Shown here: piece after piece, positions 1-6,896 of the stretch
Position numbering within the stretch: the first letter of the stretch is position 1
Layout: every line of letters begins with the position of its first letter
From: Christensenella sp. UBA4626
GTDB taxonomy: Bacteria > Bacillota > Clostridia > Christensenellales > UBA1242
Assembly (NCBI GenBank): GCA_002406115.1
Contig: DHNC01000002.1
Location: forward strand, 1-30,813
DNA length: 30,813 nt
Direction of reading: 5' to 3'
Position numbers and translations under genes: made by a program
The notes under the pieces: model-generated
Database searches by the model: none
The model's input: the letters and a program-made list of their open reading frames with translations, nothing else
What the model was told of the DNA's origin: nothing

Positions 1-150
1 CCCCCCTGTTGGTTGAAGGTGAAAATTTCCCCTGTAATTTCATAACAATATTTTAAATTTTTTAAAGATTTTTAGTCAAGCAAAATGTATGAATTTCTTA
101 ATATTTATATTTTTTCTTGATTATATCTCCTTAATATTGACTTTTTATGT

Positions 151-350
151 GTCATGTTGAGCGAAGTGCAACGAAGCAAAACACATGAATAACGAGTTTA
201 CGAGTTCATATGTGAGCGAAGTGCAACGAAGTCGAAACATCTCTATGCTTCGCAAAGGCTTGTCTTTTGTCCCGAGATCCTTCGACTACGCTAGGATCTG
301 AAAATTTTCTAACGAAAATTGTTCAGGTCATTCGCTCCGCTCAGGATGAC
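151..350 (+). repeat. Repeat family A, copy 1 (long form)
   Basis: A dispersed palindromic repeat. It begins GTCATGTTGAGCG and ends with CGCTCAGGATGAC, which are imperfect inverted repeats of each other (11 of 13). This copy carries an extra internal stretch (about 180-220) and the long right arm that contains GAAAATTTTCTAACGAAAATT, itself a hairpin. Related copies lie at 6776-6872, 10710-10768 and 21751-21896. No protein is encoded; the short reading frame through it is not a gene. The first 150 bases of the window are AT-rich and I see nothing else in them. Confidence 0.8.
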
Positions 351-364
351 ATCGAAAAACTCCG

Positions 365-494
365 CATTCACTCGTCCGCCCCTAGTGAGCGGGCGGGGGA
401 CCACGTCGCAACTGGACGTGGTGGTGGGGTTGTAAAACTACCCTTTGGTGTTCATTTCATTCACACCAACCTTCCCCTCGCAAGGGGACACGAG
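365..494 (+). repeat. GC-rich hairpin block joined to repeat family B, copy 1
   Basis: Bases 376-396 form a hairpin (CGCCC with GGGCG), and 400-422 form another (ACCACGTC with GACGTGGT). They run directly into a full family B unit at 438-494, which starts CTACCCTTTGGTGTT and ends GGGGACACGAG. The unit contains stem TTGGTGT/ACACCAA and stem CCCCT/AGGGG. The GC content is far above the surrounding sequence, which suggests inserted units rather than coding DNA. Confidence 0.75.
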
Positions 495-546
495 GCAAAA
501 AAATTGTTGAAAAACTCGTAGGGATACACAGTTATATAGTTTACTT

Positions 547-575
547 AAAAAAAGAGGCATGAATTGCCTCTTTTT
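547..575 (-). terminator. Terminator after rplA (bidirectional form)
   Basis: Hairpin GAGGCA/TGCCTC flanked by an A-run and a T-run, 31 bases past the rplA stop. It ends the rpmG-rplA transcript before any rplJ or rplL gene. Confidence 0.85.
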
Positions 576-605
576 AATAATTTTCTTGTTAAATTTAAGA
601 AAATG

Positions 606-1292
606 TTATTTAACATCGTATGCAACTTTGACACTTGGACCCATTGTTGTTGCAACATAAATGGATTTTAAGTAAACGCCTTTTGCTGCTGCTGGTTTAG
701 CTTTAACAATTGCGTCCATAACTGTTGTCAAGTTGTTGAACAATCTTTCAGCGCCGAAACTAACTTTACCGATACGAACGTGAATGATGTTTTGTTTGTC
801 AAGACGATATTCAACTTTACCAGCTTTAACGTCTTTGATTGCTTTTGTAACATCCATTGTTACAGTGCCGCTCTTTGGATTTGGCATCAAGCCCTTAGGT
901 CCAAGGATACGAGCACAACGACCAAGTGCACCCATCATGTCAGGTGTTGTGATGCAGACGTCGAAGTCAAGCCATCCACCCATGATTTTTGCAATAACGT
1001 CATCATCGCCAACGATATCTGCGCCTGCTTTGCGGGCTTCTTCTGCTTTTTCGCCACGAGTGATAACCAAAACACGAACTGTTTTACCAGTACCTTCTGG
1101 CAATACGCAAACGCCACGAACTTGTTGATCAGCGTTACGGCCGTCAACGCCAAGTTTTACGTGAAGTTCAACAGTTTCGTCAAATTTTGCTTTGCTTGTT
1201 GAAACAACAGCGTCCATAGCTTCCCTAGCGGAATAAACTTTTGATTTGTCGATAAGTTTAAGGGCTTCTTGATAATTTTTACTTTTTGTCAT
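606..1292 (-). CDS. rplA: 50S ribosomal protein L1
   Basis: L1 binds the 23S rRNA stalk near the E-site and, in many bacteria, represses its own operon by binding the rplK leader. The 228-residue product is the usual length and shows the family core, including GRNADQQVRGVCVLPEGTG and GPKGLMPNPKSGTVT. The ATG at 1292 is preceded by GGAGGG. The start lies inside the end of rplK, overlapping it by 14 bases, so the two are probably translationally coupled. It is the last gene of the operon: a terminator and dispersed repeats follow, where rplJ-rplL would be expected in many genomes. Confidence 0.97.
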   Translation of the reverse strand: MTKSKNYQEALKLIDKSKVYSAREAMDAVVSTSKAKFDETVELHVKLGVDGRNADQQVRGVCVLPEGTGKTVRVLVITRGEKAEEARKAGADIVGDDDVIAKIMGGWLDFDVCITTPDMMGALGRCARILGPKGLMPNPKSGTVTMDVTKAIKDVKAGKVEYRLDKQNIIHVRIGKVSFGAERLFNNLTTVMDAIVKAKPAAAKGVYLKSIYVATTMGPSVKVAYDVK

Positions 1293-1719
1293 TGTAACCC
1301 TCCACTACTACGCCCATGCTACGGCAAGAACCTGCAATCATGCTCATTGCTGCTTCAAGGCTTGCTGCGTTAAGATCGCTCATCTTTGTTTCTGCAATCT
1401 TTTTAAGTTGTTCGACTGTGATTTTACCAACTTTGTTTTTAGGTGCTTTGTCGCTACCTTTTTCAATTTTAGCTTCCTTTCTGATAAGGTCAGCTGCTGG
1501 TGGTTGTTTCATGATGAAAGTGAAACTTCTATCTTCAAAGATAGTGATCACGCATGGAACTGTAAAACCAACCATGTTTTGTGATTTGTCGTTAAATTCT
1601 TTAACAAATGCTGCAATGTTGATGCCGTGTGGACCAAGCACTGAACCAACTGGTGGTGCTGGTGTGGCTTTTGTTGCAGGAAGTTGAATATTAACAACTG
1701 CTTTAACTTTTTTTGCCAT
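1279..1719 (-). CDS. rplK: 50S ribosomal protein L11
   Basis: L11 forms the GTPase-associated centre of the large subunit with 23S rRNA and L10. The 146-residue product has the family N-terminus (residues 1-40, including LPATKATPAPPVGSVLGPHG) and the C-terminal RNA-binding domain ending in a glycine-rich GSCRSMGVVVEG segment. The ATG at 1719 has AAAGGAG seven to ten bases upstream. About 110 bases separate it from nusG; this gap carries a structure resembling an L1-binding site. Confidence 0.97.
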   Translation of the reverse strand: MAKKVKAVVNIQLPATKATPAPPVGSVLGPHGINIAAFVKEFNDKSQNMVGFTVPCVITIFEDRSFTFIMKQPPAADLIRKEAKIEKGSDKAPKNKVGKITVEQLKKIAETKMSDLNAASLEAAMSMIAGSCRSMGVVVEGYNDKK

Positions 1720-1746
1720 CTCTATTTTCTCCTTTTTAATATGTGG

Positions 1747-1781
1747 CGTGGTTGATGAGTTCGACTTTATACTCTCCCACG
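1747..1781 (-). promoter_or_regulatory. Candidate L1-binding leader of rplK-rplA
   Basis: On the minus strand the leader reads CGTGGGAG, a loop of about 14 bases, then CTCATCAACCACG. CGTGG pairs with CCACG and GAG with CTC, leaving a one-sided internal loop AUCAA. This matches the L1 site on 23S rRNA, where GGUGGGAG faces a one-sided loop followed by CCACC. L1 autoregulation through mimicry of its rRNA site is established for this operon in other bacteria. Its use here is inferred from the structure. Confidence 0.6.
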
Positions 1782-1829
1782 AAAGTCCTCTCTCTTTAAA
1801 GGCTGATTAGTTTCCTATCTTGTTTGATG

Positions 1830-2390
1830 CTAATTATTGCGCACTCTTACCTGAGCAAATGACAATTCAACGTCGCTTTCACGGCCAAACATTTCAACAC
1901 TTGCAACCAATTTTTGATTTTCTTTGTCGACAGATTTTACAACGCCAACAAAACTTGCAAGTGAACCTTCAATGATTTCAACCATGTCGCCAACTTTGAC
2001 ATCCAAATCCATTTTTGCTTCGTGCATACTGGCACCGTCAACACCCATGCGTCTTGCTTCGTCATCAGTGATACAAATTGGACGACCTTTTGGACCAACA
2101 AAACCAGTGATGTATTGAGTACGAGTTACTGCGTGCCAAATATCGTCGCCATACATCATTTTAACGAGTATATAACCAGGCATTGTCTTTTTTGGCACAA
2201 GCACTTTTTTGCCACGTTTTTCAACCAACTCGTCTTCCATAGGGATTACGATTTGGAAGATACGGTCATGCAAATCATACTTGTCAATTGTGATTTCAAG
2301 ATTTTGTTTTGCAATGTTTTCGTATCCAGAAAATACGTGAAGCACGTACCATTTTGGTTCTTTATCAATGTTATTATCTACAATAGCCAT
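1830..2390 (-). CDS. nusG: Transcription elongation/antitermination factor NusG
   Basis: NusG binds the RNA polymerase clamp and modulates pausing, termination and coupling to ribosomes. The 186-residue product has an N-terminal NGN domain (from KWYVLHVFSGYE, through PGYILVKM and GFVGPKGRPI) and a C-terminal KOW domain (about residues 130-186, VGDMVEIIEGSLASFVGVV). The ATG at 2390 has GAGGAG close upstream. It lies 13 bases after secE, the standard order, and is followed by the rplK leader. Confidence 0.97.
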   Translation of the reverse strand: MAIVDNNIDKEPKWYVLHVFSGYENIAKQNLEITIDKYDLHDRIFQIVIPMEDELVEKRGKKVLVPKKTMPGYILVKMMYGDDIWHAVTRTQYITGFVGPKGRPICITDDEARRMGVDGASMHEAKMDLDVKVGDMVEIIEGSLASFVGVVKSVDKENQKLVASVEMFGRESDVELSFAQVRVRNN

Positions 2391-2403
2391 ACCTACTCCT
2401 CAC

Positions 2404-2700
2404 CTAAAACAAAAGACTTACAAGCCAAGAACAGAGCCTGTCCAAGCCGAACAAAACAAGAGTGAACACAAGCACAACCACCAATACAACGCCAGTTTGC
2501 TTTACAACATCTTTAAATTTTGGCCATGTAACTTTTTTAAGTTCTGCACCAGTGTCTTTCAAAGATTTAGCCAACTTGTTTGGTTTTTTTGCTTTTTCCT
2601 TTTTTTGCTTTGTTTGTTTTGCCTTTACTTCAACAACCTTGCCATTGGATTTGTTTTCAATTTCCTTTGTTTCAACTTGCTTGTTATTATTTTCAGCCAT
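2404..2700 (-). CDS. secE: Preprotein translocase subunit SecE
   Basis: SecE clamps SecY in the SecYEG channel. The product has 98 residues: a lysine- and glutamate-rich N-terminal extension of about 40, then the conserved amphipathic segment (LKKVTWPKFKDVV) and a single membrane helix at about residues 68-90. The length is somewhat above the minimal Gram-positive SecE because of the charged extension. The ATG at 2700 is preceded by AGGAG. It sits eight bases after rpmG. Confidence 0.93.
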   Translation of the reverse strand: MAENNNKQVETKEIENKSNGKVVEVKAKQTKQKKEKAKKPNKLAKSLKDTGAELKKVTWPKFKDVVKQTGVVLVVVLVFTLVLFGLDRLCSWLVSLLF

Positions 2701-2708
2701 AAACTCTC

Positions 2709-2879
2709 CTATTTTGTTTCTTTATGAGTGGTTTCTTTTCTGCAAGCAGGGCAGAATTTTTTAAGTTCCAATCTGTCAGGATCATTAGCCTTATTTTTAG
2801 TTGTATTGTAATTGCGGTTTTTGCATTCAGTACATTCTAAAATGATTTTTTCCCTTTTGCTTTTTGCTTTCTTTGCCAT
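2709..2879 (-). CDS. rpmG: 50S ribosomal protein L33 (zinc-ribbon form)
   Basis: A 56-residue reading frame. It carries two CxxC pairs (C16/C19 and C43/C46), the mark of the zinc-binding L33 paralogue, together with family features RNYNTTKNK and LKKFCPACRK. The ATG at 2879 has AAAGGAG upstream and the stop is TAG at 2709. It is the first gene of the operon, with secE beginning eight bases later. In many genomes tRNA-Trp lies near here; none is present. Confidence 0.95.
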   Translation of the reverse strand: MAKKAKSKREKIILECTECKNRNYNTTKNKANDPDRLELKKFCPACRKETTHKETK

Positions 2880-2986
2880 ATTGCTCTCCTTTTAAATTTT
2901 GGAAATCAGCCCAAATCGGTTTATCAACAGGCTGAAATACAATTAGTCCATTTTATTAGGTGCCAAGCAAAACAATAAGTTTGCTT

Positions 2987-3008
2987 AAAAAAACACCTGC
3001 TTTGGTGT
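2987..3008 (-). other. Hairpin with T-run at the predicted 5' end of the rpmG transcript
   Basis: On the minus strand ACACC, loop, AGGTGT is followed by seven T, the form of a small terminator. It begins almost exactly where transcription from the promoter at 3015-3043 should start. It may catch read-through from the upstream gene or stabilise the 5' end of the transcript. Confidence 0.5.
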
Positions 3009-3014
3009 AACTAT

Positions 3015-3043
3015 ATGTTAGCACAATAATAAATCCTTGTCAA
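3015..3043 (-). promoter_or_regulatory. Promoter of the rpmG-secE-nusG-rplK-rplA operon
   Basis: TTGACA at 3043-3038 and TAACAT at 3020-3015 with a 17-base spacer, giving a leader of about 130 bases before rpmG. This is the consensus for the housekeeping sigma factor. Confidence 0.8.
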
Positions 3044-3162
3044 CACAAAAAGCAATTTTTTTTGTTAAATTTATAAATTTAATTTTGTATAAATGACGCT
3101 GCTAGAGCAAATTGATGAAAGTTTTTAAAATATTGTTTTAACCTACAGGTTGATTTCTGAAC

Positions 3163-3192
3163 AAAAAAAGACTTGGCACAAGCCAAATCTTT
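3163..3192 (-). terminator. Terminator after the membrane-protein gene at 3203
   Basis: Minus-strand hairpin AAGATTTGGC / GCCAAGTCTT with a TTGT loop followed by a run of T, starting about ten bases after the stop. Confidence 0.85.
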
Positions 3193-3202
3193 AAATTTTA
3201 AA

Positions 3203-3808
3203 TTATTCTTCACCTTGTTCGGTTTTATCATTTGGATTGACATCAACAAAAACCTCTTCAACTTCTTGATTATCTTCATCCAAAATTTCTGCTTCGGTTT
3301 TGTTTGGTTTTTCCTCCAAACTGCCATTTGAAAGTTCTTTTGCTTGACGTTCTTTCTTTTGAACTTTTTGATTTCCAAGCAAAACTTCAACAAAAGCAAA
3401 TCTGTAACCTTTCATTTCGTAAATCAATCTGAAAACAGCATATGCCAAGAACAAAAATGCCAAAACAGAGATAACATTTTGATAAATATGCATTGCTGTG
3501 AAGATGTTGCTTTGACCGACACCGGCTTCAAGAGTCAAATAACTATAACTGCTTGAACCGAACTCCAAAGCGAAATAAACGACACTTTCAAGCACCAAGA
3601 ACACCACGCAAACAATAAACAAATCCATAATTCTGCTTTTTGTTTGTTTGTCCACAAGCACAATAACCAAAAGTGCCAAACACAATGCCAACATGATGAC
3701 AAAATTCACACCAACACCGCTGAAAAAGTTTGCCAAACTTGTCCACGCCAAGCACACTGCAAACAACACAAAGGTGAAGATGAAAGATAACTTTAAATTT
3801 TTAGACAT
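3203..3808 (-). CDS. Four-helix membrane protein with acidic cytoplasmic tail
   Basis: I do not recognise a family. The 201-residue product has four predicted membrane helices at about residues 7-27, 33-52, 60-82 and 108-128, then a charged tail (about 145-201) that is first lysine-rich and then strongly acidic (EILDEDNQEVEEVF). The start is placed at the ATG at 3808 because AGGAG lies eight bases before it; an ATG 48 bases further upstream has no ribosome site and overlaps the predicted promoter spacer. It is a single-gene unit with its own promoter and terminator. Confidence 0.8.
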   Translation of the reverse strand: MSKNLKLSFIFTFVLFAVCLAWTSLANFFSGVGVNFVIMLALCLALLVIVLVDKQTKSRIMDLFIVCVVFLVLESVVYFALEFGSSSYSYLTLEAGVGQSNIFTAMHIYQNVISVLAFLFLAYAVFRLIYEMKGYRFAFVEVLLGNQKVQKKERQAKELSNGSLEEKPNKTEAEILDEDNQEVEEVFVDVNPNDKTEQGEE

Positions 3809-3827
3809 AACATTTCTCCTGACAAAT

Positions 3828-3856
3828 ATTATAAAAAAAGTTTTTCCATTTTGCAA
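3828..3856 (-). promoter_or_regulatory. Promoter of the gene at 3203-3808
   Basis: TTGCAA at 3856-3851 and TATAAT at 3833-3828, spacer 17. The predicted leader is very short, about 15 bases, just enough for the AGGAG site. Confidence 0.6.
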
Positions 3857-4003
3857 ATAAAATTAAACACAAATACATTATTTGGTGTGTTTTTGTGCAA
3901 ATAAAAGCAAAATATTGAAATAAAATTGATTGAATTTGGCAGGTTTAAGCGGAAAAAACTAAATCTTGTGCTAAATTTTTTAAAACCAAACAAGGGAGGA
4001 TTT

Positions 4004-4174
4004 ATGGAAGAAGAGTTAGAACTGGCTTTGCAAAAAATTGCTGAGTTGGAAAAGAAGTTGGAAAAATATTACGACCTTCTTTTTGTTGAAAACGAACTGG
4101 ACTTTATTTTGCGAGGCAGTTATATGTTTGAGGATGATTTAGACAAAATCCTTGCCGGAAATTACACAATTTAG
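4004..4174 (+). CDS. Small acidic coiled-coil protein
   Basis: A 56-residue product. Residues 2-25 are a heptad-like Glu/Leu/Lys helix (ELELALQKIAELEKKLEKY), followed by an acidic tail. The start at 4004 is chosen because GGGAGG lies close upstream; the longer frame from 3926 begins with an ATT/ATG region lacking a ribosome site. It ends nine bases before the leucine-rich-repeat gene, whose ribosome site follows the stop directly, so the two probably form one transcript. Phage structural clusters often include such small helical proteins, but there is no firm assignment. Confidence 0.65.
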   Translation: MEEELELALQKIAELEKKLEKYYDLLFVENELDFILRGSYMFEDDLDKILAGNYTI

Positions 4175-4183
4175 GAGAAAATT

Positions 4184-5254
4184 ATGACAGCAATTGAACA
4201 ACTTAAACAAGAACTTTTAAATCAAAAAACCGCCATTGTTGCGGTCGGAGGAACTGTCAGTACAGAGTTTACAAATCCTAGTCCAGCAGAAATCACAGCT
4301 GGGATAAAGACGATAAAATCGGTGGATTTTTCGCTGGGAACTGCAACTGCAGATGATGTGCTTTCAGGCAAAACTTTTTACGCTGGCAACCACGTGCTTA
4401 AAACCGGAAATTTGGTGCAAGCGGACAACTCGACATACGAATTTATTTTAAACAACTCCACCGACGAAACACAAGTGCAATATCAAGTGCCAAGCGGAAC
4501 AACAAAAGTGCGTGACTATTTTATGTATCACAATCCAAGCCATATTGCAGTATATTTTAACGAAAATTTGCAAGAGATTGGCGATCACGCATTTAAAAGT
4601 TGTAAAAATTTTACCTTTCCAAACTTTACACAAATGCAAAATCTGACAACTATCGGAAAATATTCTTTTAATGACGTGCCATCAATTGACCTAGAAAATT
4701 TGCCTAGTTGTCTTATTACTTTGGGGGACTATTCGTTTACGGATTCTCAGAGCGGCAACACAAGCATTGTTATTCCAAGTTCAGTAACCAAAGTTGGAAA
4801 CTATGCTTTTGCCAGGTCAAGCAGTTCGTCAAGATATACGTTAAACAACATTGATTTAAGCCAAGTCCCAGCGAATATCAGCCTCGGGCAAGGAGTTTTT
4901 CAGGGCATTAAAGCACTTTGCGACTTCACACCTCCAACAAACCTCACTATTCTACCGAACTATTTTAACTATTATGGTGGATTTTATACAATCAATATCC
5001 CAGCCCACATCACAAAAGTTGGGCAATGTGCTTTTGGCAATTCCGCAAGCGATAAAGCAGAGGATATTTTGTTTAATAAAGTTGTGTTTGCAAGCGAAAC
5101 CCCGCCAATTTTTGGCTCGTATCCGTTTGGTCCAATTGCAACAAGAACAAATACAAGGATTTATGTGCCAGACCAATCGGTTGAGGCGTATAAAGCCGTG
5201 ACACAGATGGCTGTATATTCAAACATAATATTCCCAGCGTCACAAATGGAATAA
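4184..5254 (+). CDS. Leucine-rich-repeat (BspA type) protein with phage-tail-like N-terminus, no signal peptide
   Basis: A 356-residue product. Residues 1-75 hold motifs common in clostridial phage tail and baseplate proteins (NPSPAEITAGIKTI and TADDVLSGKTFY...KTGNL). From about residue 100 to the end there are LRR_5/BspA-type repeats of the form LxxIGxxAFxxC and VTKVGNYAF, closing with IYVPDQSVEAYKAV, the usual end of these arrays. There is no signal peptide or wall anchor, so it is either cytoplasmic or delivered as part of a particle. The ATG at 4184 follows AGGAG. Role unknown; target binding is plausible from the fold. Confidence 0.75.
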   Translation: MTAIEQLKQELLNQKTAIVAVGGTVSTEFTNPSPAEITAGIKTIKSVDFSLGTATADDVLSGKTFYAGNHVLKTGNLVQADNSTYEFILNNSTDETQVQYQVPSGTTKVRDYFMYHNPSHIAVYFNENLQEIGDHAFKSCKNFTFPNFTQMQNLTTIGKYSFNDVPSIDLENLPSCLITLGDYSFTDSQSGNTSIVIPSSVTKVGNYAFARSSSSSRYTLNNIDLSQVPANISLGQGVFQGIKALCDFTPPTNLTILPNYFNYYGGFYTINIPAHITKVGQCAFGNSASDKAEDILFNKVVFASETPPIFGSYPFGPIATRTNTRIYVPDQSVEAYKAVTQMAVYSNIIFPASQME

Positions 5255-5275
5255 ATTAAATTCAATCACGAAAAA

Positions 5276-6676
5276 TTAAGCGGTCACCAAGAAGAACTCT
5301 TGTGGCCGTTTTTTTGCGCCGAAAATCACAACTTTATCTTGTGCTTTAAATTTGTCAAACCTAAGGAGCTGCGTTTCTTCAAGTTGGTTATCAACATATT
5401 TTTGGCGATACGATTTGACCTCCATGCCACGGCTGCCTGCTTTTAAAACAAAACTTTGGTCGTCGTAGACAACTTTGTCAGAATACTCGCCTTTTGTGTC
5501 GGACTTTTCCACCAAATTTGGCTCGGTTGTGGAAACAATTTCGTTCACCAACTTATATTTTACGTTTGCTAAATCCTGCCCAAAAATCCTAATCCTTATT
5601 TTTGACTGCGAAAAATTGGTTATAATTGTCAACTTTTGGCTGGTGGTGTTTTCAAATTTCAAATCGCTGCTGCCAAAGTTCACCATTGCGTCAAAGCCGT
5701 ATTTAACATAGCCCACTTGCTTGCTGTGCTTGTTGGCTTCCACAATTTTAAGCCCTGACAAAAGTGCGGTGTTATACAATGTTGATGACACTTGGCAGAC
5801 ACCGCCACCCAAGCCGTCAACAAATTCGTTGTTCACAATTATTTTTGCGGGGCGATATCCATTTGCCTCTGTCCTTCTGCCAATTGCGGCGTTAAACGAA
5901 AATATTTCGCCCGGCTGAATTTCAAGCCCGTTTAAACTGCTGAGTGCATTTTTTATGTTGTGCTTTCGGTCTGCGGAAGAACTTGCGATATTTGTGGAAA
6001 AATCCCCTCTCAAATTTGCAAAACGCTTAAACTCGGAAGCATAAATATTTGGCAAAAGTTTTTGCGTCGGCAGGTCAAATTCAAGCGGTTTGTTGGCTAA
6101 ATATGCACTGACAATGTCGGAATACAACTTTGCTTTGTCCAGTTTTAAACCGGGTCTTTCTTTTGTTATGTAAAACACTTTTTCGCTGTTTGGGTTTAAA
6201 CTGAGTTTTGCGTCAATCGGTTTTAAATATATGTTTTTCCCCATTTTGTCCACCAACTTGTTGAAATTTGGGAAAATATAACTGACAGCAATTTGATTTT
6301 CAAACCCAGCATTCAACATAACTTTAAGCAGTTCCTTGCGGGTGTTTTTGCCGTCAAACCTGCCGTATTTGTTTATCTGATAATCCAAACTGAACACGTC
6401 ACTTTTTTTTATATTTTTGCTTAAATCATAGCAAAATGTTTTGTTTTGGTAACTCAAAATTATCTTTTCGTTTTGGAAAGATTTTTGCGTTTCATTAGTC
6501 TGTCCGTTGTTCAAACAAGATTGATATGTTTTATTTTGATAACTCAAAATTATCTTTTCATTTTGGAAACTGTTTTGTGCTGCATAGGTCTGCTTGTTGC
6601 ACAAAAAAGATAGGCAAGTTAGGCTTGTAAAAACAAAAATCACACATACAAACGTATAAATTTTGGTCTTTTTCAT
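5276..6676 (-). CDS. Secreted VanW-family protein with PG-binding and G5-like domains
   Basis: Probably an extracytoplasmic peptidoglycan-associated protein; the biochemical role of VanW domains is not settled. From the ATG at 6676 the product has 466 residues: signal peptide 1-33, a low-complexity stretch with two copies of SFQNEKIILSYQNKT (35-50 and 65-80), a PG_binding_4-like region at about 110-205, a VanW domain at about 230-365 with the characteristic GGGVCQVSSTLYN (290-302), and a G5-like C-terminus (about 375-455). The start is chosen because it gives a signal peptide. No good ribosome site precedes it. A longer frame to 6826 would run into a dispersed repeat and is unlikely. Confidence 0.85.
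   Translation of the reverse strand: MKKTKIYTFVCVIFVFTSLTCLSFLCNKQTYAAQNSFQNEKIILSYQNKTYQSCLNNGQTNETQKSFQNEKIILSYQNKTFCYDLSKNIKKSDVFSLDYQINKYGRFDGKNTRKELLKVMLNAGFENQIAVSYIFPNFNKLVDKMGKNIYLKPIDAKLSLNPNSEKVFYITKERPGLKLDKAKLYSDIVSAYLANKPLEFDLPTQKLLPNIYASEFKRFANLRGDFSTNIASSSADRKHNIKNALSSLNGLEIQPGEIFSFNAAIGRRTEANGYRPAKIIVNNEFVDGLGGGVCQVSSTLYNTALLSGLKIVEANKHSKQVGYVKYGFDAMVNFGSSDLKFENTTSQKLTIITNFSQSKIRIRIFGQDLANVKYKLVNEIVSTTEPNLVEKSDTKGEYSDKVVYDDQSFVLKAGSRGMEVKSYRQKYVDNQLEETQLLRFDKFKAQDKVVIFGAKKRPQEFFLVTA
5279..5313 (+). terminator. Terminator of the leucine-rich-repeat unit, inside the 3' end of the convergent gene
   Basis: CGGTCACCAAG and CTTGTGGCCG pair with one bulge and one wobble, followed by seven T. 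It overlaps the last codons of the convergent VanW gene, which is transcribed the other way. Confidence 0.55.
6437..6616 (-). repeat. 90-bp tandem duplication inside the VanW-family gene
   Basis: Two copies, 6437-6526 and 6527-6616, share AACTCAAAATTATCTTTT exactly (at 6451 and 6541) and are similar along their whole length. Being a multiple of three, the duplication keeps the frame and repeats 30 residues just after the signal peptide. Confidence 0.8.
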
Positions 6677-6775
6677 ATGCGTAGTATGTGTAATTAAAAC
6701 TCGAAATATGTAGATTCTTCTCCCCACAAAGCCAAACAAAGATGACAAATGAATATGTGGAAAAAGTTTGAAGAT

Positions 6776-6872
6776 GTCATGTTGAGCGAAACGATAGTGA
6801 AGTCGAAACATCTCTATGCTTCGCACAGCCTTATCTTGTGTCGTGAGATCCTTCGACTACGCTCAGGATGAC
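6776..6872 (+). repeat. Repeat family A, copy 2 (short form)
   Basis: Starts GTCATGTTGAGCG and ends CTACGCTCAGGATGAC. Compared with the copies at 151 and 21751 it lacks about 50 bases between CTACGCT and CAGGATGAC, so the long form looks like this one with an inserted or duplicated right arm. Confidence 0.8.
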
Positions 6873-6896
6873 AACTTTTACAGCAAATCCGCTCGC

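Noticed and set aside
267..521. An 84-codon open frame on the plus strand
   Set aside because: It lies entirely in family A and B repeats and its start has no ribosome site.
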